Of a stretch of 64,000 bases of DNA, positions 18,388-27,043 are shown piece after piece. The position numbers and the translations under genes are program-made. Numbering within the stretch: position 1 is the stretch's first letter; every line of letters begins with the position of its first letter. Origin of the DNA: Flavisolibacter tropicus (GTDB taxonomy: Bacteria; Bacteroidota; Bacteroidia; Chitinophagales; Chitinophagaceae); assembly GCF_001644645.1 (NCBI RefSeq), contig NZ_CP011390.1:3902001-3966000 (forward strand), written 5' to 3'. The notes beneath the pieces are model-generated. The model had not been told where the DNA came from and did no database searches. It saw only the letters and a list, made by a program, of their open reading frames with translations.

Positions 18388-18428
18388 AAAACCTGCATGG
18401 GCCTAAGCCCTGCAGGTTTTATTTTTTT
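18388..18428 (+). terminator. Terminator at the end of the PUL
   Basis: AAAACCTGCA pairs with TGCAGGTTTT, extended by GGGC/GCCC inside, followed by ATTTTTTT. It is a strong intrinsic terminator directly after the glycosidase gene. Confidence 0.85.
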
Positions 18429-18664
18429 ATAAGAAAGATATTTTTATCGTTTGTTCCGCTAAGCTGTAAAGAACAAAACTTTAGTAAAGAAGCAGTAGAA
18501 AAAAGCTTGCTTGTGCGCTAAGCAATAGCCCTTCCCTTTGTACCCTCCTTTTCTCCATTTCTCTGTGCCCCACTGTGTTCTCCGTGTCTCCTATGTTTGT
18601 AACGGATCGTTTACTGTTTGTTGAGACAGGAGTTGATCTAGCCCTAGATTTGGTTTTAAAAAGT

Positions 18665-18830
18665 GAAAAAGGAGTGAGAGCCTTTGGTGTCTAAACAACT
18701 GTTGAAGTATGTTCTCACGGAGAAATGGCCTCACTCTTTTTTATCTCTTCGAGTTTGAACAGAATCTAAGGAATAGTGCTATAGGTCTATATCCAGAATA
18801 TCCAGCCAGGAGACAAAACGAAGGGAGATT
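18665..18830 (+). ncRNA. Candidate IS110 bridge RNA
   Basis: It lies between the inferred left end and the transposase gene, where IS110-group bridge RNAs are encoded. First loop: stem 18672-18682 with 18727-18736 (GAGTGAG-A-GCC/GGC-CTCACTC), holding GTGTCT (18687-18692), identical to left flank plus core (18584-18589), and CACGGAG (18716-18722), complementary to CTCCGTG and with one G-T wobble to right flank CTCTGTG (20005-20011). Second loop: stem ATCTCTTCG (18743-18751) with CGAAGGGAGAT (18819-18829, GG bulge), holding ACAGAATCT (18759-18767), identical to the element's right end (19998-20006), and ATAGG (18781-18785), complementary to left-end CCTAT (18590-18594). Target loop before donor loop is the IS621 order. 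The donor-side right guide does not extend through the core. Confidence 0.75.
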
Positions 18831-18850
18831 TTTCACTTTCCCCTATTTAA

Positions 18851-19903
18851 ATGCAGTGGTCTATGAGAAAAATTGTAAAGCAGGTAGCGGGCATTGATGT
18901 CGCTGCCAAAGAGCTGGTTGTAACCTTGGGACGGATGTATGATGACTGGACGCCCGAGACCTATGCCAGCAAGTCCTTTGCCAACAATCAAAAAGGCTTT
19001 CTAAGCCTGGTTTTGTGGGTAAAGAAGCTGACCGGTGCGGTTGAAGCCGTGCGTTATGTCATGGAGGCGACCGGGGTCTATCATGAGGCGCTGGCTTATT
19101 TTCTGGAGGCCCAGGGTCACCCGCTCACCATTGTGTTACCCAGCAAGATCAGCAACTATTTTAAAACACTTGACGTCAAATCGGTTACCGATACCACCGC
19201 CGCCGAAGCCATTGCCCGGTTTGGATTGGAACGGAAACTCGATAACTGGAAAAAGCCCAACGCCGTGTTCAAAAAGCTCCGGCAGTTAACCCGTGAGCGC
19301 GATCAGGTTGTTGAGGCCCGCACCGTGGCCAAGAATCAACTGCATGCCGAGGCCGCTGAAGCGGAACCTGGCCCAAACACAGTGGCCCGGTTGAAAAAAC
19401 AAATTGCCTTTTTCAATAAGCAGGAAAAAGAAATCAAAGAAGAGATCAGGGCCCTGGTAAAAGCCGACCCACAGGTCAGCCAGGCTGTTGACATCATGAG
19501 CACCCTGCCCGGCGTGGGTTCCTTAACCGCCGCCATTGTGCTGGCCGAGACCAATGGTTTTGAACTGGTCCGCAATAAACGGCAATTAAGCAGCTACGCC
19601 GGCCTGGATGTAAAAGAAAAGCAATCGGGCACTTCCGTCAAAGGCAAGCCCCGGATCTCCAAAAAGGGAAACAAGCAATTGCGAAAAGCCATGCACCTGC
19701 CGGCACTGGCGGCCATACGCCACGCCCCACGATTTAAAGCCGTCTATGCCAGGCTGGTCGCAAGGCATGGCATAAAAATGAAGGCAGCCGTAGCGGTACA
19801 AAGAAAACTGTTAGAGATCATGTATGTGATGTATAAAACCAAGACGCCTTACCAGAAAGAGTATGTACCCAAAATAGCCGAAGAAAATCAGGCGGCCGCC
19901 TAA
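18851..19903 (+). CDS. IS110-family transposase (DEDD/Tnp_20 type)
   Basis: This 350-aa protein could also start at ATG 18863. The N-terminal RuvC-like domain shows D16 in VAGIDVAAKE, E72 in VMEATGVYHE and D114 in SVTDTTAAEA. The fourth acid of the usual DxxD pair appears to be Ala here, which may be a subgroup trait or a misreading on my part. A long charged helical segment (about residues 135-210) follows. The C-terminal Tnp domain has LPGVGSLTAAIVLAE, SSYAGLDVKEKQSG and KKGNKQLRKAMH, containing the conserved region with the catalytic serine. The protein uses a bridge RNA to pair donor and target. Codon use is richer in G+C than neighbouring genes, fitting transfer. Confidence 0.95.
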   Translation: MQWSMRKIVKQVAGIDVAAKELVVTLGRMYDDWTPETYASKSFANNQKGFLSLVLWVKKLTGAVEAVRYVMEATGVYHEALAYFLEAQGHPLTIVLPSKISNYFKTLDVKSVTDTTAAEAIARFGLERKLDNWKKPNAVFKKLRQLTRERDQVVEARTVAKNQLHAEAAEAEPGPNTVARLKKQIAFFNKQEKEIKEEIRALVKADPQVSQAVDIMSTLPGVGSLTAAIVLAETNGFELVRNKRQLSSYAGLDVKEKQSGTSVKGKPRISKKGNKQLRKAMHLPALAAIRHAPRFKAVYARLVARHGIKMKAAVAVQRKLLEIMYVMYKTKTPYQKEYVPKIAEENQAAA

Positions 19904-19936
19904 AAAACTGGGGTGGTCATAAACAGACCACCCCAA
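19903..19936 (-). terminator. Hairpin shielding the transposase from antisense read-through
   Basis: TGGGGTGGTC (19909-19918) pairs perfectly with GACCACCCCA (19926-19935). The T-run (TTTTTTA on the minus strand) lies on the transposase side. It therefore terminates transcripts coming from the minus-strand gene at 20067-21632. Confidence 0.75.
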
Positions 19937-20066
19937 ACAGGCTGGCTTAAAGCCGCCTAAAACACAAAAATAAATGAATTAACTATTGGTATTTAACACA
20001 GAATCTCTGTGGTTCAATTCTGCGCCTTTCGGCGCCATCTGCGGGCTACCATTCAGCGCAAAGCAC

Positions 20067-21632
20067 TTATTTCTTTGACCGCTCACGCAAGCGGTAATCC
20101 TGTATCAACGGCGGGTTATCCGGCATCAGCGTAAAGTACACTTCAATATCAGTGTTCGTTCCTTCAATTATAAAGCTACCACGCAGTTGGTTCTCCGGCA
20201 CTATTTCTCCTACACGAACAATATTGCCCGCCTTGGCAAACAAGGCACTCGCCTCTTTCCGAAGGGAGTCAATCGGAAAGTCCTTAAAGAAGTTTCCAGA
20301 GAAAAGGCCACTTTGCTCGGCTCCCTTCCAATTAGGTAACAGTTTTGCCAACTGCTCTTTGCGCTCTTTTAATACGGGAGACGCAATTAATTGGCGCGGT
20401 TTCAATTGCGCTAAAGAGATCAACGTATCTAGTACCCGTATGTTCAGTGTAGCTGTAGGGGCATAGGTTACATTGGCAAAGCAAACTACACCTACGCCAT
20501 AATCTGGTAAGATCGTCCAGTTGCTGCCAAAGCCGGGCAAGCCACCGCTATGTCCTACCTGCACACGCCCTTCACAGTCCTTGGTCCAGCGCAGGCCAAA
20601 GGCATAGCCTGCCACCGTAGGACAGCTGCGCCCACTGGGATATTTATACGCTGCATTCAACGCACCCACCACTCCGGGCTGTTGCATCTCGCGTAGTGAG
20701 CTGCGCTTCAATACAACACTTTCTTTAGCAGTACGTGCCGGCCAGGCGCTCATATGCAGGGCCATGTATTTACTAAAGTCTTCCAGTGTGGTGATCACTC
20801 CGCCCATAGCGCCATAGGCGCCATCATGTAGCAAAGGCTCGTCTCTCCAGGCGCCGTTGATCCAGCGGTGGCCTTTCGCCAGTTGTCCTGCTGGTACCTT
20901 GGTATACTCCCAATAGGTGTGATCCATGCCTAAGGGCTTCCAGATATTTTCTGTTATGTATTGTTGATAGGTTTTTCCTGAAACGTTTGCTACAATCTTT
21001 CCCAGTAAAGCAAAACCCAGGTTACTGTATTCATACTGCAAGCCCGGCCCACTGGAAAACGCTGGATCTCTTTTTACTACATCTAACAACTCTTGGTCGG
21101 TAGCTGCCAGCTGGCGATCTGCCCATGGATCATCTTGCGGAAAGCCGCCCATATGATTGAGTAAATGACGGATGGTAATAACCGGTGCATCACTAGTGGG
21201 GTAGGTGATCTTCTTTAATTCAGGGATATACTTGGCTGCGGGTTCATCCAGTTGCAACTTGCCTTTATCACGCAGCTGCATAATGGCCATGGCCGTAAAG
21301 CTCTTGCTCATGGAAGCAATACGGAAATCGGTTTGTGTAGTTACTGGTGTCTTCGTTGTTATATCCGTAATTCCAGCCGTACCGGTGTACAGCAGTTGTC
21401 CGTCTACTACTACACCATATACCATACCCGGGAAGTGATTGTTCGTTGCATGTTCTTTATACAATTGATCAATCACTGCTTGTGTGGCCTTTATCTTTTC
21501 AATACGCTTAGCATCAGTAAATACCGGCGGCTGATAGCTATTGTGCACAGCTAAAGGTTGGGCCGACTGGGCATAAGAAGTAGTGGTGCCAATAGCAACA
21601 AAACCGAGGAGTAAAAAAGTAGAAAAACGCAT
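20067..21632 (-). CDS. Serine hydrolase of the beta-lactamase class C / PBP4* fold
   Basis: This 521-aa protein has a signal peptide (MRFSTFLLLGFVAIGTTTSY, cleavage after YAQS). The catalytic SxxK is in RIASMSKSFTAMA and the YxN motif is YEYSNLGFALLG. A Gly-rich third-motif region (VGHSGGLPGFGSNW) follows. These define the PF00144 family, which includes D-aminopeptidases, esterases and class C beta-lactamases. An extra C-terminal domain of about 130 residues makes it longer than a simple beta-lactamase. It acts in the periplasm. Together with the D-amino-acid deacylase divergent from it, a role in D-amino-acid peptide turnover is plausible but not shown. Confidence 0.9.
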   Translation of the reverse strand: MRFSTFLLLGFVAIGTTTSYAQSAQPLAVHNSYQPPVFTDAKRIEKIKATQAVIDQLYKEHATNNHFPGMVYGVVVDGQLLYTGTAGITDITTKTPVTTQTDFRIASMSKSFTAMAIMQLRDKGKLQLDEPAAKYIPELKKITYPTSDAPVITIRHLLNHMGGFPQDDPWADRQLAATDQELLDVVKRDPAFSSGPGLQYEYSNLGFALLGKIVANVSGKTYQQYITENIWKPLGMDHTYWEYTKVPAGQLAKGHRWINGAWRDEPLLHDGAYGAMGGVITTLEDFSKYMALHMSAWPARTAKESVVLKRSSLREMQQPGVVGALNAAYKYPSGRSCPTVAGYAFGLRWTKDCEGRVQVGHSGGLPGFGSNWTILPDYGVGVVCFANVTYAPTATLNIRVLDTLISLAQLKPRQLIASPVLKERKEQLAKLLPNWKGAEQSGLFSGNFFKDFPIDSLRKEASALFAKAGNIVRVGEIVPENQLRGSFIIEGTNTDIEVYFTLMPDNPPLIQDYRLRERSKK

Positions 21633-21739
21633 GGCCTAATTTAATTCATATTGACTAAGCGCATCTGAATTTTAATCCCTGGGCGTAGTCTTTACTGTCA
21701 AGCCTTATCGTGGATAGTTCCTGCTTGTGCTATTAGTAA

Positions 21740-21930
21740 TAACTATTCCCTCCCTTATCAACTTGTTAACCTATCAACGAAAATCAGCCATCAGCTATCC
21801 TCATATCAGCCATTCCCTCCGTGCCCCTCCCTGCCCCCGCGTCTCCGTGGTTCCTCTCTCTCCGCGCCTCCGGCGCGCTCCGCTTGTAGCGTGCAGCGCG
21901 CAGCTTGTAGCTTTCCCCTTTCACGATCTT
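21740..21930. repeat. Word-mosaic repeat in a divergent promoter region
   Basis: The 373-base gap between divergent genes contains the modules CGCGTCTCCGTGGTTCCTC and CTCTCCGCGCCTCCGGCGCG, followed by GCTTGTAGCGTGCAGCGCG. The first carries TCTCCGTGG, the segment complementary to the bridge-RNA candidate's CACGGAG guide. The last resembles the 41161-41236 module. Confidence 0.75.
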
Positions 21931-21971
21931 AACGCCTATCAACAAAATGCTTTTCTATTTATGTAAACGTA

Positions 21972-22001
21972 TTGGAAGTAAGAACGCAAGTAATAACTTT
22001 A
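21972..22001 (+). promoter_or_regulatory. Candidate promoter of the D-aminoacylase gene
   Basis: TTG at 21972-21974 and TAACTTTA at 21994-22001 (near the Bacteroidota TAnnTTTG) are 19 bases apart. They lie immediately before the ATG at 22006, implying a very short leader. Confidence 0.4.
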
Positions 22002-22005
22002 GAAT

Positions 22006-23601
22006 ATGAAAACCTTCTTCTCACTGGCCGTATCGCTGGCTGTATCCCTGGCCGCTACTGCCCAAAACAAAGTTGACGTCCTCATTACCAATGGGCGTAT
22101 ACTGGATGGTACCGGTAATTCCTGGTTCTATGGTAACATAGCCATTAAAGACGGAAAGATCCAGCGCATTGGAAATACGGGTGCTATTGCTGCTACTAAA
22201 ACAATTGATGCTAAGGGCATGATCGTTGCCCCCGGCTTTATTGACGTGCATACCCACATTGAAGGAGATGAGTTTAAGAACCCAACGGCCAATAATTTTA
22301 TATTGGACGGTGTAACCACTGTTGTTACCGGCAACTGCGGCAGTTCTAATGTCAATATCAAAAAGTATCTATGGCAGATCGACTCGCTGCATCCATCAAT
22401 AAATGTGGCTACACTCATTGGTCACAACGATGTACGCAAGGCTGTACTAGGCCGCGCCAACCGCGACCCGAATGAACAGGAAATGCAACAGATGGAAAAA
22501 CTGGTGCAACAGGCTATGTTGGATGGTGCTGTTGGCTTAAGCACGGGATTGATCTATATCCCTGGCACTTATTCCAAAACCGAAGAAGTAGTACGCCTGG
22601 CTAAAGTGGCGTCGCAATACAAAGGCTTGTATGCCTCACACATGCGCAACGAAGGTGATAAAGTAACCGAGGCTATTGATGAAGCCATTCATATTGGTCG
22701 TGTTGCCAATATGCCGGTGGAGATCTCTCACTTTAAACTAAGCGGTCAGCAAAACTGGGGACGGAGTAAGGAAACCATTCCTATGATCATCAAAGCCCGT
22801 GAAGAAGGCATTGACGTAACCATTGACCAATACCCTTATGGCGCTAGTAGTACTTCATTAAGTACAATGATACCCGACGAGATCCTGGCCGATGGTCAAG
22901 ACTCTATCGTAGCCCGCCTGCAGCGTCCAGAGATACGCAAATATGTGATCAACGATATGTTGAAAAGCCTGAAACGCAGAGGGCTCAAGCATTTCAGTTA
23001 CCCGGTAGTAGCTTACCATCGTGCCGATACCGCGCTTAATGGTAAAAGCATTGAAGAAGTAAACCTGCTGAAAGGTCGTAAGCACAAAGCCAAAGAAGAA
23101 GCGCAAACCATTGTTGACATGATGATAGCCGGTGGTGCCAGCATGGTGTTCCATGGCATGGGTGATGAAGATATTGAGCGCATCATGCAATATCCCTTTA
23201 ACATGTTTGCCTCCGATGCTGCTATTCGTGTATATGGTGAAGGTGCTCCCCACCCACGTGGATATGGTACCAATGCCCGCGTGTTAGCGAAATATGTACG
23301 CGAGAAAAAAGTGATCTCTTTGGAAGATGCTGTCCGCCGTATGACGTCGCTGCCTGCTCAAAAGTTCAACTTAAAGGATCGCGGTTTATTGCGCGAAGGC
23401 TTTGCTGCTGATATTGTCATTTTCAACGAAAAAGAAGTACAGGACCAGTCTACTTACGAAAAGCCACATGCCTATTCTACTGGCTTCAACTATGTATTGG
23501 TAAACGGACAGGTAGTAGTTGAAAACGGCCAACACATAGGCACACGCAGTGGTAAGGCACTGATGGGCCCTGGAAAAGACGTAGTAATGAATAGTCTATA
23601 G
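22006..23601 (+). CDS. N-acyl-D-amino-acid deacylase (amidohydrolase family)
   Basis: This 531-aa protein has a short export signal (LAVSLAATAQ). Metal-site motifs of D-aminoacylase-type amidohydrolases appear in order: PGFIDVHTHIEGDE (HxH), GNCGSSNV, ASHMRNEGD, VEISHFKLSG, QYPYGASSTSLSTMIP, FASDAAIRVYGEG and HPRGYGTNARVL. Such enzymes remove the acyl group from N-acyl-D-amino acids. The export signal suggests periplasmic action on D-amino-acid derivatives from peptidoglycan or food peptides. It is divergent from the serine hydrolase gene. Length and motif set are complete. Confidence 0.92.
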   Translation: MKTFFSLAVSLAVSLAATAQNKVDVLITNGRILDGTGNSWFYGNIAIKDGKIQRIGNTGAIAATKTIDAKGMIVAPGFIDVHTHIEGDEFKNPTANNFILDGVTTVVTGNCGSSNVNIKKYLWQIDSLHPSINVATLIGHNDVRKAVLGRANRDPNEQEMQQMEKLVQQAMLDGAVGLSTGLIYIPGTYSKTEEVVRLAKVASQYKGLYASHMRNEGDKVTEAIDEAIHIGRVANMPVEISHFKLSGQQNWGRSKETIPMIIKAREEGIDVTIDQYPYGASSTSLSTMIPDEILADGQDSIVARLQRPEIRKYVINDMLKSLKRRGLKHFSYPVVAYHRADTALNGKSIEEVNLLKGRKHKAKEEAQTIVDMMIAGGASMVFHGMGDEDIERIMQYPFNMFASDAAIRVYGEGAPHPRGYGTNARVLAKYVREKKVISLEDAVRRMTSLPAQKFNLKDRGLLREGFAADIVIFNEKEVQDQSTYEKPHAYSTGFNYVLVNGQVVVENGQHIGTRSGKALMGPGKDVVMNSL

Positions 23602-23607
23602 TAAACT

Positions 23608-23675
23608 AAAGATGACAGATGATAGTTGACAGCGCTGTATTAAGCCTCCGTCATCTATCATCTGTCAACTAACAA
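23608..23675. repeat. Hairpin-forming TGACAGATGATAG word repeat
   Basis: GATGACAGATGATAGTTGAC (23611-23630) is partly complementary to GTCATCTATCATCTGTCAAC (about 23650-23669), giving a long imperfect stem after the deacylase stop. Related copies are at 24771-24852 and 31165-31260. Confidence 0.7.
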
Positions 23676-23707
23676 CACATATACTCACTGCTTTTAAAAT
23701 CCTACTT

Positions 23708-24769
23708 ATGAAACGACTGCTGCTAATTACTTGTTCCTTTTTTTCTTTGACAACCTTTTCTCAAAAGGTCTTTTTTACTTCGCCTCAAACATTTGACGCA
23801 AGTACCCTTAATGTTTTTTATGCCTCTGTTTGCCAGCAGGGTAATTTAGTGTTATTTAATGCGCCCGACTACCGCTTGTACGCCTTTGATAAAAAATCAG
23901 GCACTGAAAAGTGGAATCAGTATCTAAAGTGGAAGTCAAACCAGGCACCCTTCATTGTCAGTAACCGTATATGGGTAAAAATGGGCGATCATGTAGTGCA
24001 GCTGGATGCCGCCACTGGTGAAAAACAAAAGGACCTGGTCTTTGCGTCTGTAGAGACAGAGCCTGTTGCAAAAAATGGATTGCTATACTTTACCGGTATC
24101 TATGACGGCGGCTGCTTGTTTGCCTATGAGCCACAAAAAGATACCATTGTGTGGAAGCGTTTCATTGCACACGGCACCTCACAAACTCCTTATTACCTGA
24201 AAGATAAAATTGTAGCCAATGTAGAAGGAAACCGTTGGTTGGAATTCAATTATTCTGGAAAAACGAAAGATGCCAGGTGTGAAGTTGAAGAAGGTCAATT
24301 CCTCTCCGAATCGCCTTGTGCAAAAGAGTTTTATGCACTTACCCATGATGGCAACCCTATAACTGGTAAACTGGCAAAAGAGCTTTCAGTTGATGGTAAT
24401 ACCATTCAAGACTATGTTACCACCTCAAGAAATACATTTCTAATTAATAATGAGCAGCTGACAGTATTGGGTAATAAGTTGAAAAAGACAGTTGCGGTAG
24501 ATCTTCTTTCTCTTTCCGATTCATTGGTTGAGTTCAATACAGATTCTTTATCCCACCCCGATGAAAGTCTGACAAAGATTTTGAAAGCCGATGATACGCA
24601 TGTGTGGATAGCCTTCTACCATCATCTGCTTATTTATAATCACGCACAAAAAAAGTTAGAGCGCTTGATAAACCTCTCCACCTGGGAGCCCCACCAGATT
24701 GTAGCTGATAATAACAACCTCTGGATCATTTCCCGAAAGGACGGGCGATTGTATGGTGTGAGTATTTGA
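23708..24769 (+). CDS. Secreted PQQ-like beta-propeller protein
   Basis: This 353-aa protein has a signal peptide (MKRLLLITCSFFSLTTFSQK). Blades carry the PQQ/BamB-like pattern: GNLVLFNAPDYRLYAFDKKS, GTEKWNQYLKWKS, IWVKMGDHVVQLDAATGEKQ and LFAYEPQKDTIVWKRF. It is probably a periplasmic or surface propeller. No catalytic residues are visible, and it lacks the lipobox expected of BamB itself. It sits alone between two word-repeat hairpins. Function unknown. Confidence 0.75.
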   Translation: MKRLLLITCSFFSLTTFSQKVFFTSPQTFDASTLNVFYASVCQQGNLVLFNAPDYRLYAFDKKSGTEKWNQYLKWKSNQAPFIVSNRIWVKMGDHVVQLDAATGEKQKDLVFASVETEPVAKNGLLYFTGIYDGGCLFAYEPQKDTIVWKRFIAHGTSQTPYYLKDKIVANVEGNRWLEFNYSGKTKDARCEVEEGQFLSESPCAKEFYALTHDGNPITGKLAKELSVDGNTIQDYVTTSRNTFLINNEQLTVLGNKLKKTVAVDLLSLSDSLVEFNTDSLSHPDESLTKILKADDTHVWIAFYHHLLIYNHAQKKLERLINLSTWEPHQIVADNNNLWIISRKDGRLYGVSI

Positions 24770-24770
24770 T

Positions 24771-24852
24771 AGAAGTTTGTTGACAGTTGATAGAGGGCGG
24801 ACGACTGTAGGACGGCAACTGCTGTCATCTATCATCCGCCAACTGTCCTCTT
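24771..24852. repeat. Second TGACAGTTGATAG hairpin repeat
   Basis: TTGACAGTTGATAGAGGGCGG faces CTATCATCCGCCAACTGTCC in an imperfect stem immediately after the propeller gene. It is the same family as 23608-23675. Confidence 0.7.
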
Positions 24853-24867
24853 ATCATCAAGATAAAG

Positions 24868-24906
24868 AAAGGGGTTATGGAATAGTAATTTCATAACCCC
24901 TTTTGC
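24868..24906. terminator. Bidirectional terminator between convergent genes
   Basis: AAAGGGGTTATG pairs with CATAACCCCTTTT around a short loop, placed between the plus-strand propeller gene and the minus-strand NTF2-like gene. Confidence 0.85.
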
Positions 24907-24929
24907 GTATAAGCAATTGGTATGGCTGC

Positions 24930-25337
24930 TTATGCGTTCAACTGCTGTATTAGCACGTTGAGCAACATATAAATTCTAGCTTCTTTTATCAAGCCGTTCT
25001 CTAAATCATAGCACACAGTGAACGGTACGTTTACTTCTTTGTTGGTTGCAGCAATGCCTGCAATTTCTCCAATATGTGTTCCTCTAAACATCGCTTCAAT
25101 CATCGCTTTGTTTTCGGTAACTACTAAATTGGTGATCTCAGCCCTGGCATTAAAAGCTACATGGTACATATAATGCAGCATAGCACCTACTTCTGTTCGC
25201 CCCTTATGCTCTTCGCCTGTAGCCATGTTTTTGAATACACCATCTTCAGCTACAAACTTTACATCGTGCGTTTGAACATACTCCTGCATGTTCTGTTGTG
25301 TCATAGACGACACCGTTTTTTCCAACATTTCTTCCAT
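24930..25337 (-). CDS. NTF2/SnoaL-like protein
   Basis: This 135-aa protein has no signal peptide. The pattern of an N-terminal helix, then EYVQTHDVKFVAEDGVFKN, a helix KGRTEVGAMLHYMYHVAF, and a curved sheet (AEITNLVVTENKAMIEAMFR, then VNVPFTVCYDLENGLIKEAR) fits the cone-shaped NTF2-like fold of SnoaL and ketosteroid-isomerase relatives. The specific reaction, if any, is not evident. It is monocistronic. Confidence 0.75.
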   Translation of the reverse strand: MEEMLEKTVSSMTQQNMQEYVQTHDVKFVAEDGVFKNMATGEEHKGRTEVGAMLHYMYHVAFNARAEITNLVVTENKAMIEAMFRGTHIGEIAGIAATNKEVNVPFTVCYDLENGLIKEARIYMLLNVLIQQLNA

Positions 25338-25680
25338 TACATATGATTTAGGGTATTAACAAACAATCTTGTTATCAAAAGGGAGGGGGAGAAAGAAGGC
25401 TATTTATAGGAATGGAAGCGATAGGTGTATGAACTAGTAAGATAGGAAATTAAAAAGGAAAAAACCAATGCTGGGCGCATTTTTCTATTGAGTATTTTTT
25501 AGTCATCAATAACAGCTAAGCTATATACATGGTAAACTTAACTGTAATGATCATTTGCCAAAGGCATGAAAGAAAAAATGACTGAACCATCCAACAGATA
25601 TCTTTGATGCTATGTTATTAATTCTGAGTAACTGATTTAGTAAAGATGTTTAATTAGGGGCCTAACCTGTATGGTAATGC
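25338..25680. other. Gene-free A+T-rich spacer
   Basis: The 343 bases between the NTF2-like and AI-2E-type genes show no open frame of interest, no word repeats and no clear terminator. The part near 25340 should hold the promoter of the NTF2-like gene; I see no strong consensus. Confidence 0.4.
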
Positions 25681-26799
25681 CTATGAATGGGTGCCTCGCT
25701 TATACTGTACCATAGTAAGAGCTTTTCGCCTGGCCTTGGCCCACATGGAGCCTTCTAGCCGCGTAGGCACTTCATCGCCCAGCAACTTACCCCAGGGTTT
25801 TAATTCGTCAATCCGGTCAAAAACGATCTTTAATATTCCAATAAAAGGAATAGACAGAAACATTCCGGATATACCCCATAAAGCGCCAGCCAGCAGTACG
25901 CCTACAATGGAGATTAATGCATTGATCTTTACTTTGGACGATACAATCCAGGGAATTAAAAAATGGTTATCAATAAACTGAATGATCAAGTAAGCGATAA
26001 TAATACCCAACTGGGTATGGTAACCGTTCTTGGTAATAGTAGCCATTAACACAGGCAGGGCAATGGCAATGATACCACCTATATAGGGCAGTACATTTAG
26101 GATAGCGCCAATTACCCCCAACAATACGGCATACTTCACGCCTAAAATAAGCAAGGCTATAGCGTTTAGTGTAGCCACAATGATTCCTTCAATCAATAGG
26201 CCCACCATATAACTCTGAACCGCCGTTTTGGTTTGCTGAAGTACTATGCTGACTTCTCCCGCATTTTTTTCTGCAAACACCTCATACAAAAAGTTCAGTA
26301 GAAGATTCTTGTAATACAAAAACAGAAAACTATATACCGGCACCAGGAAAATAAGTGTCAATGAGCCTACAACAGTAGTCAGCGAATGACCTAAGAAAGC
26401 CTGCAGTCCATTTTCGGCTTCATGCAGCAATTGCTGTTGTTTGGCGGAACTTAGGCCCAACTTATTGGTAGCCATCTGCTGGGCCGAGATAAAAAGGTCT
26501 ACAGATTTCTGCTTCAATACAGGTAGTTCATTGCTAAACCCTGTTAGTTGTGAAGAAAGAAAGTAGATCAGTCCCACCATGAAAACAATCGCTAGCAGTA
26601 AACTGATAATGATGGCGACAACTTTGGGAAATTTCTGTTTTTCAAAACGGTTGACCAAGGGGTTTAATAAAACGGATAGCAATAAAGCAAAGGCAAGGGG
26701 AATAAGGATTTCCCGTAAACTGGCAAGAACATATACCAGTAACACCAAACCCAATAAAATAATTGTGCTCCTGATATAAAAGGGATGTTTGGTTTGCAT
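25681..26799 (-). CDS. AI-2E family transporter (YdiK/TqsA-type permease)
   Basis: This 372-aa inner-membrane protein shows the family pattern: two N-terminal membrane segments (IILLGLVLLVYVLASL, then LIPLAFALLLSVLLNPLV), a third (VVAIIISLLLAIVFMVGLIY), a soluble helical stretch (about 85-140), and five more C-terminal segments with the typical GVKYAVLLGVIGAILNVLPY and FIDNHFLIPWIVSSKVKINA. Family members export autoinducer-2 or other small solutes, or act as antiporters; the substrate is not predictable. It is monocistronic with a 240-base gap upstream. Confidence 0.9.
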   Translation of the reverse strand: MQTKHPFYIRSTIILLGLVLLVYVLASLREILIPLAFALLLSVLLNPLVNRFEKQKFPKVVAIIISLLLAIVFMVGLIYFLSSQLTGFSNELPVLKQKSVDLFISAQQMATNKLGLSSAKQQQLLHEAENGLQAFLGHSLTTVVGSLTLIFLVPVYSFLFLYYKNLLLNFLYEVFAEKNAGEVSIVLQQTKTAVQSYMVGLLIEGIIVATLNAIALLILGVKYAVLLGVIGAILNVLPYIGGIIAIALPVLMATITKNGYHTQLGIIIAYLIIQFIDNHFLIPWIVSSKVKINALISIVGVLLAGALWGISGMFLSIPFIGILKIVFDRIDELKPWGKLLGDEVPTRLEGSMWAKARRKALTMVQYKRGTHS

Positions 26800-27043
26800 A
26801 ACCCACCGTATTTACAAACAGCCTGTTGCTGCCTGGCTATATACAGGATGTGCAATTATTATGCTATTCAGTAATAATCGATTATAAAGGTTAAAGGAAG
26901 AGGTACAACTGCTGGCCTCTGAAAAGAGGGCTGTCATATAAATTGTTAATTGTACAGCCGTTTTAAAAAGGCAGAATAAAAAAATGGGATCTTTCCAACA
27001 ATTACTTAAGTAGTAACGTCATTACCTGTAAACGAACTGATTT

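Larger units (their letters stand above)
18588..20006 (+). mobile_element. IS110-family insertion sequence with inferred CT-core boundaries
   Basis: The element is about 1.42 kb. Left flank ends GTGTCTC (18584-18590) and right flank begins TCTCTGTGGTTC (20004-20015). Joined, they restore the host repeat phrase CTCCGTGTCTCTGTGGTTC, leaving a TCTC ambiguity that contains a CT core. IS110 elements have no long terminal inverted repeats and recombine at a short core, CT in IS621. Contents in order: about 260 noncoding bases, the transposase gene, and about 100 bases with a hairpin. The boundaries are inferred from the flanks and from guide matches in the candidate bridge RNA; an empty site was not available for comparison. 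Confidence 0.8.

Noticed and set aside
18709..18897. Open frame of 62 aa before the IS110 transposase
   Set aside because: It runs through the stem-loops of the candidate bridge RNA and has no protein-like pattern.
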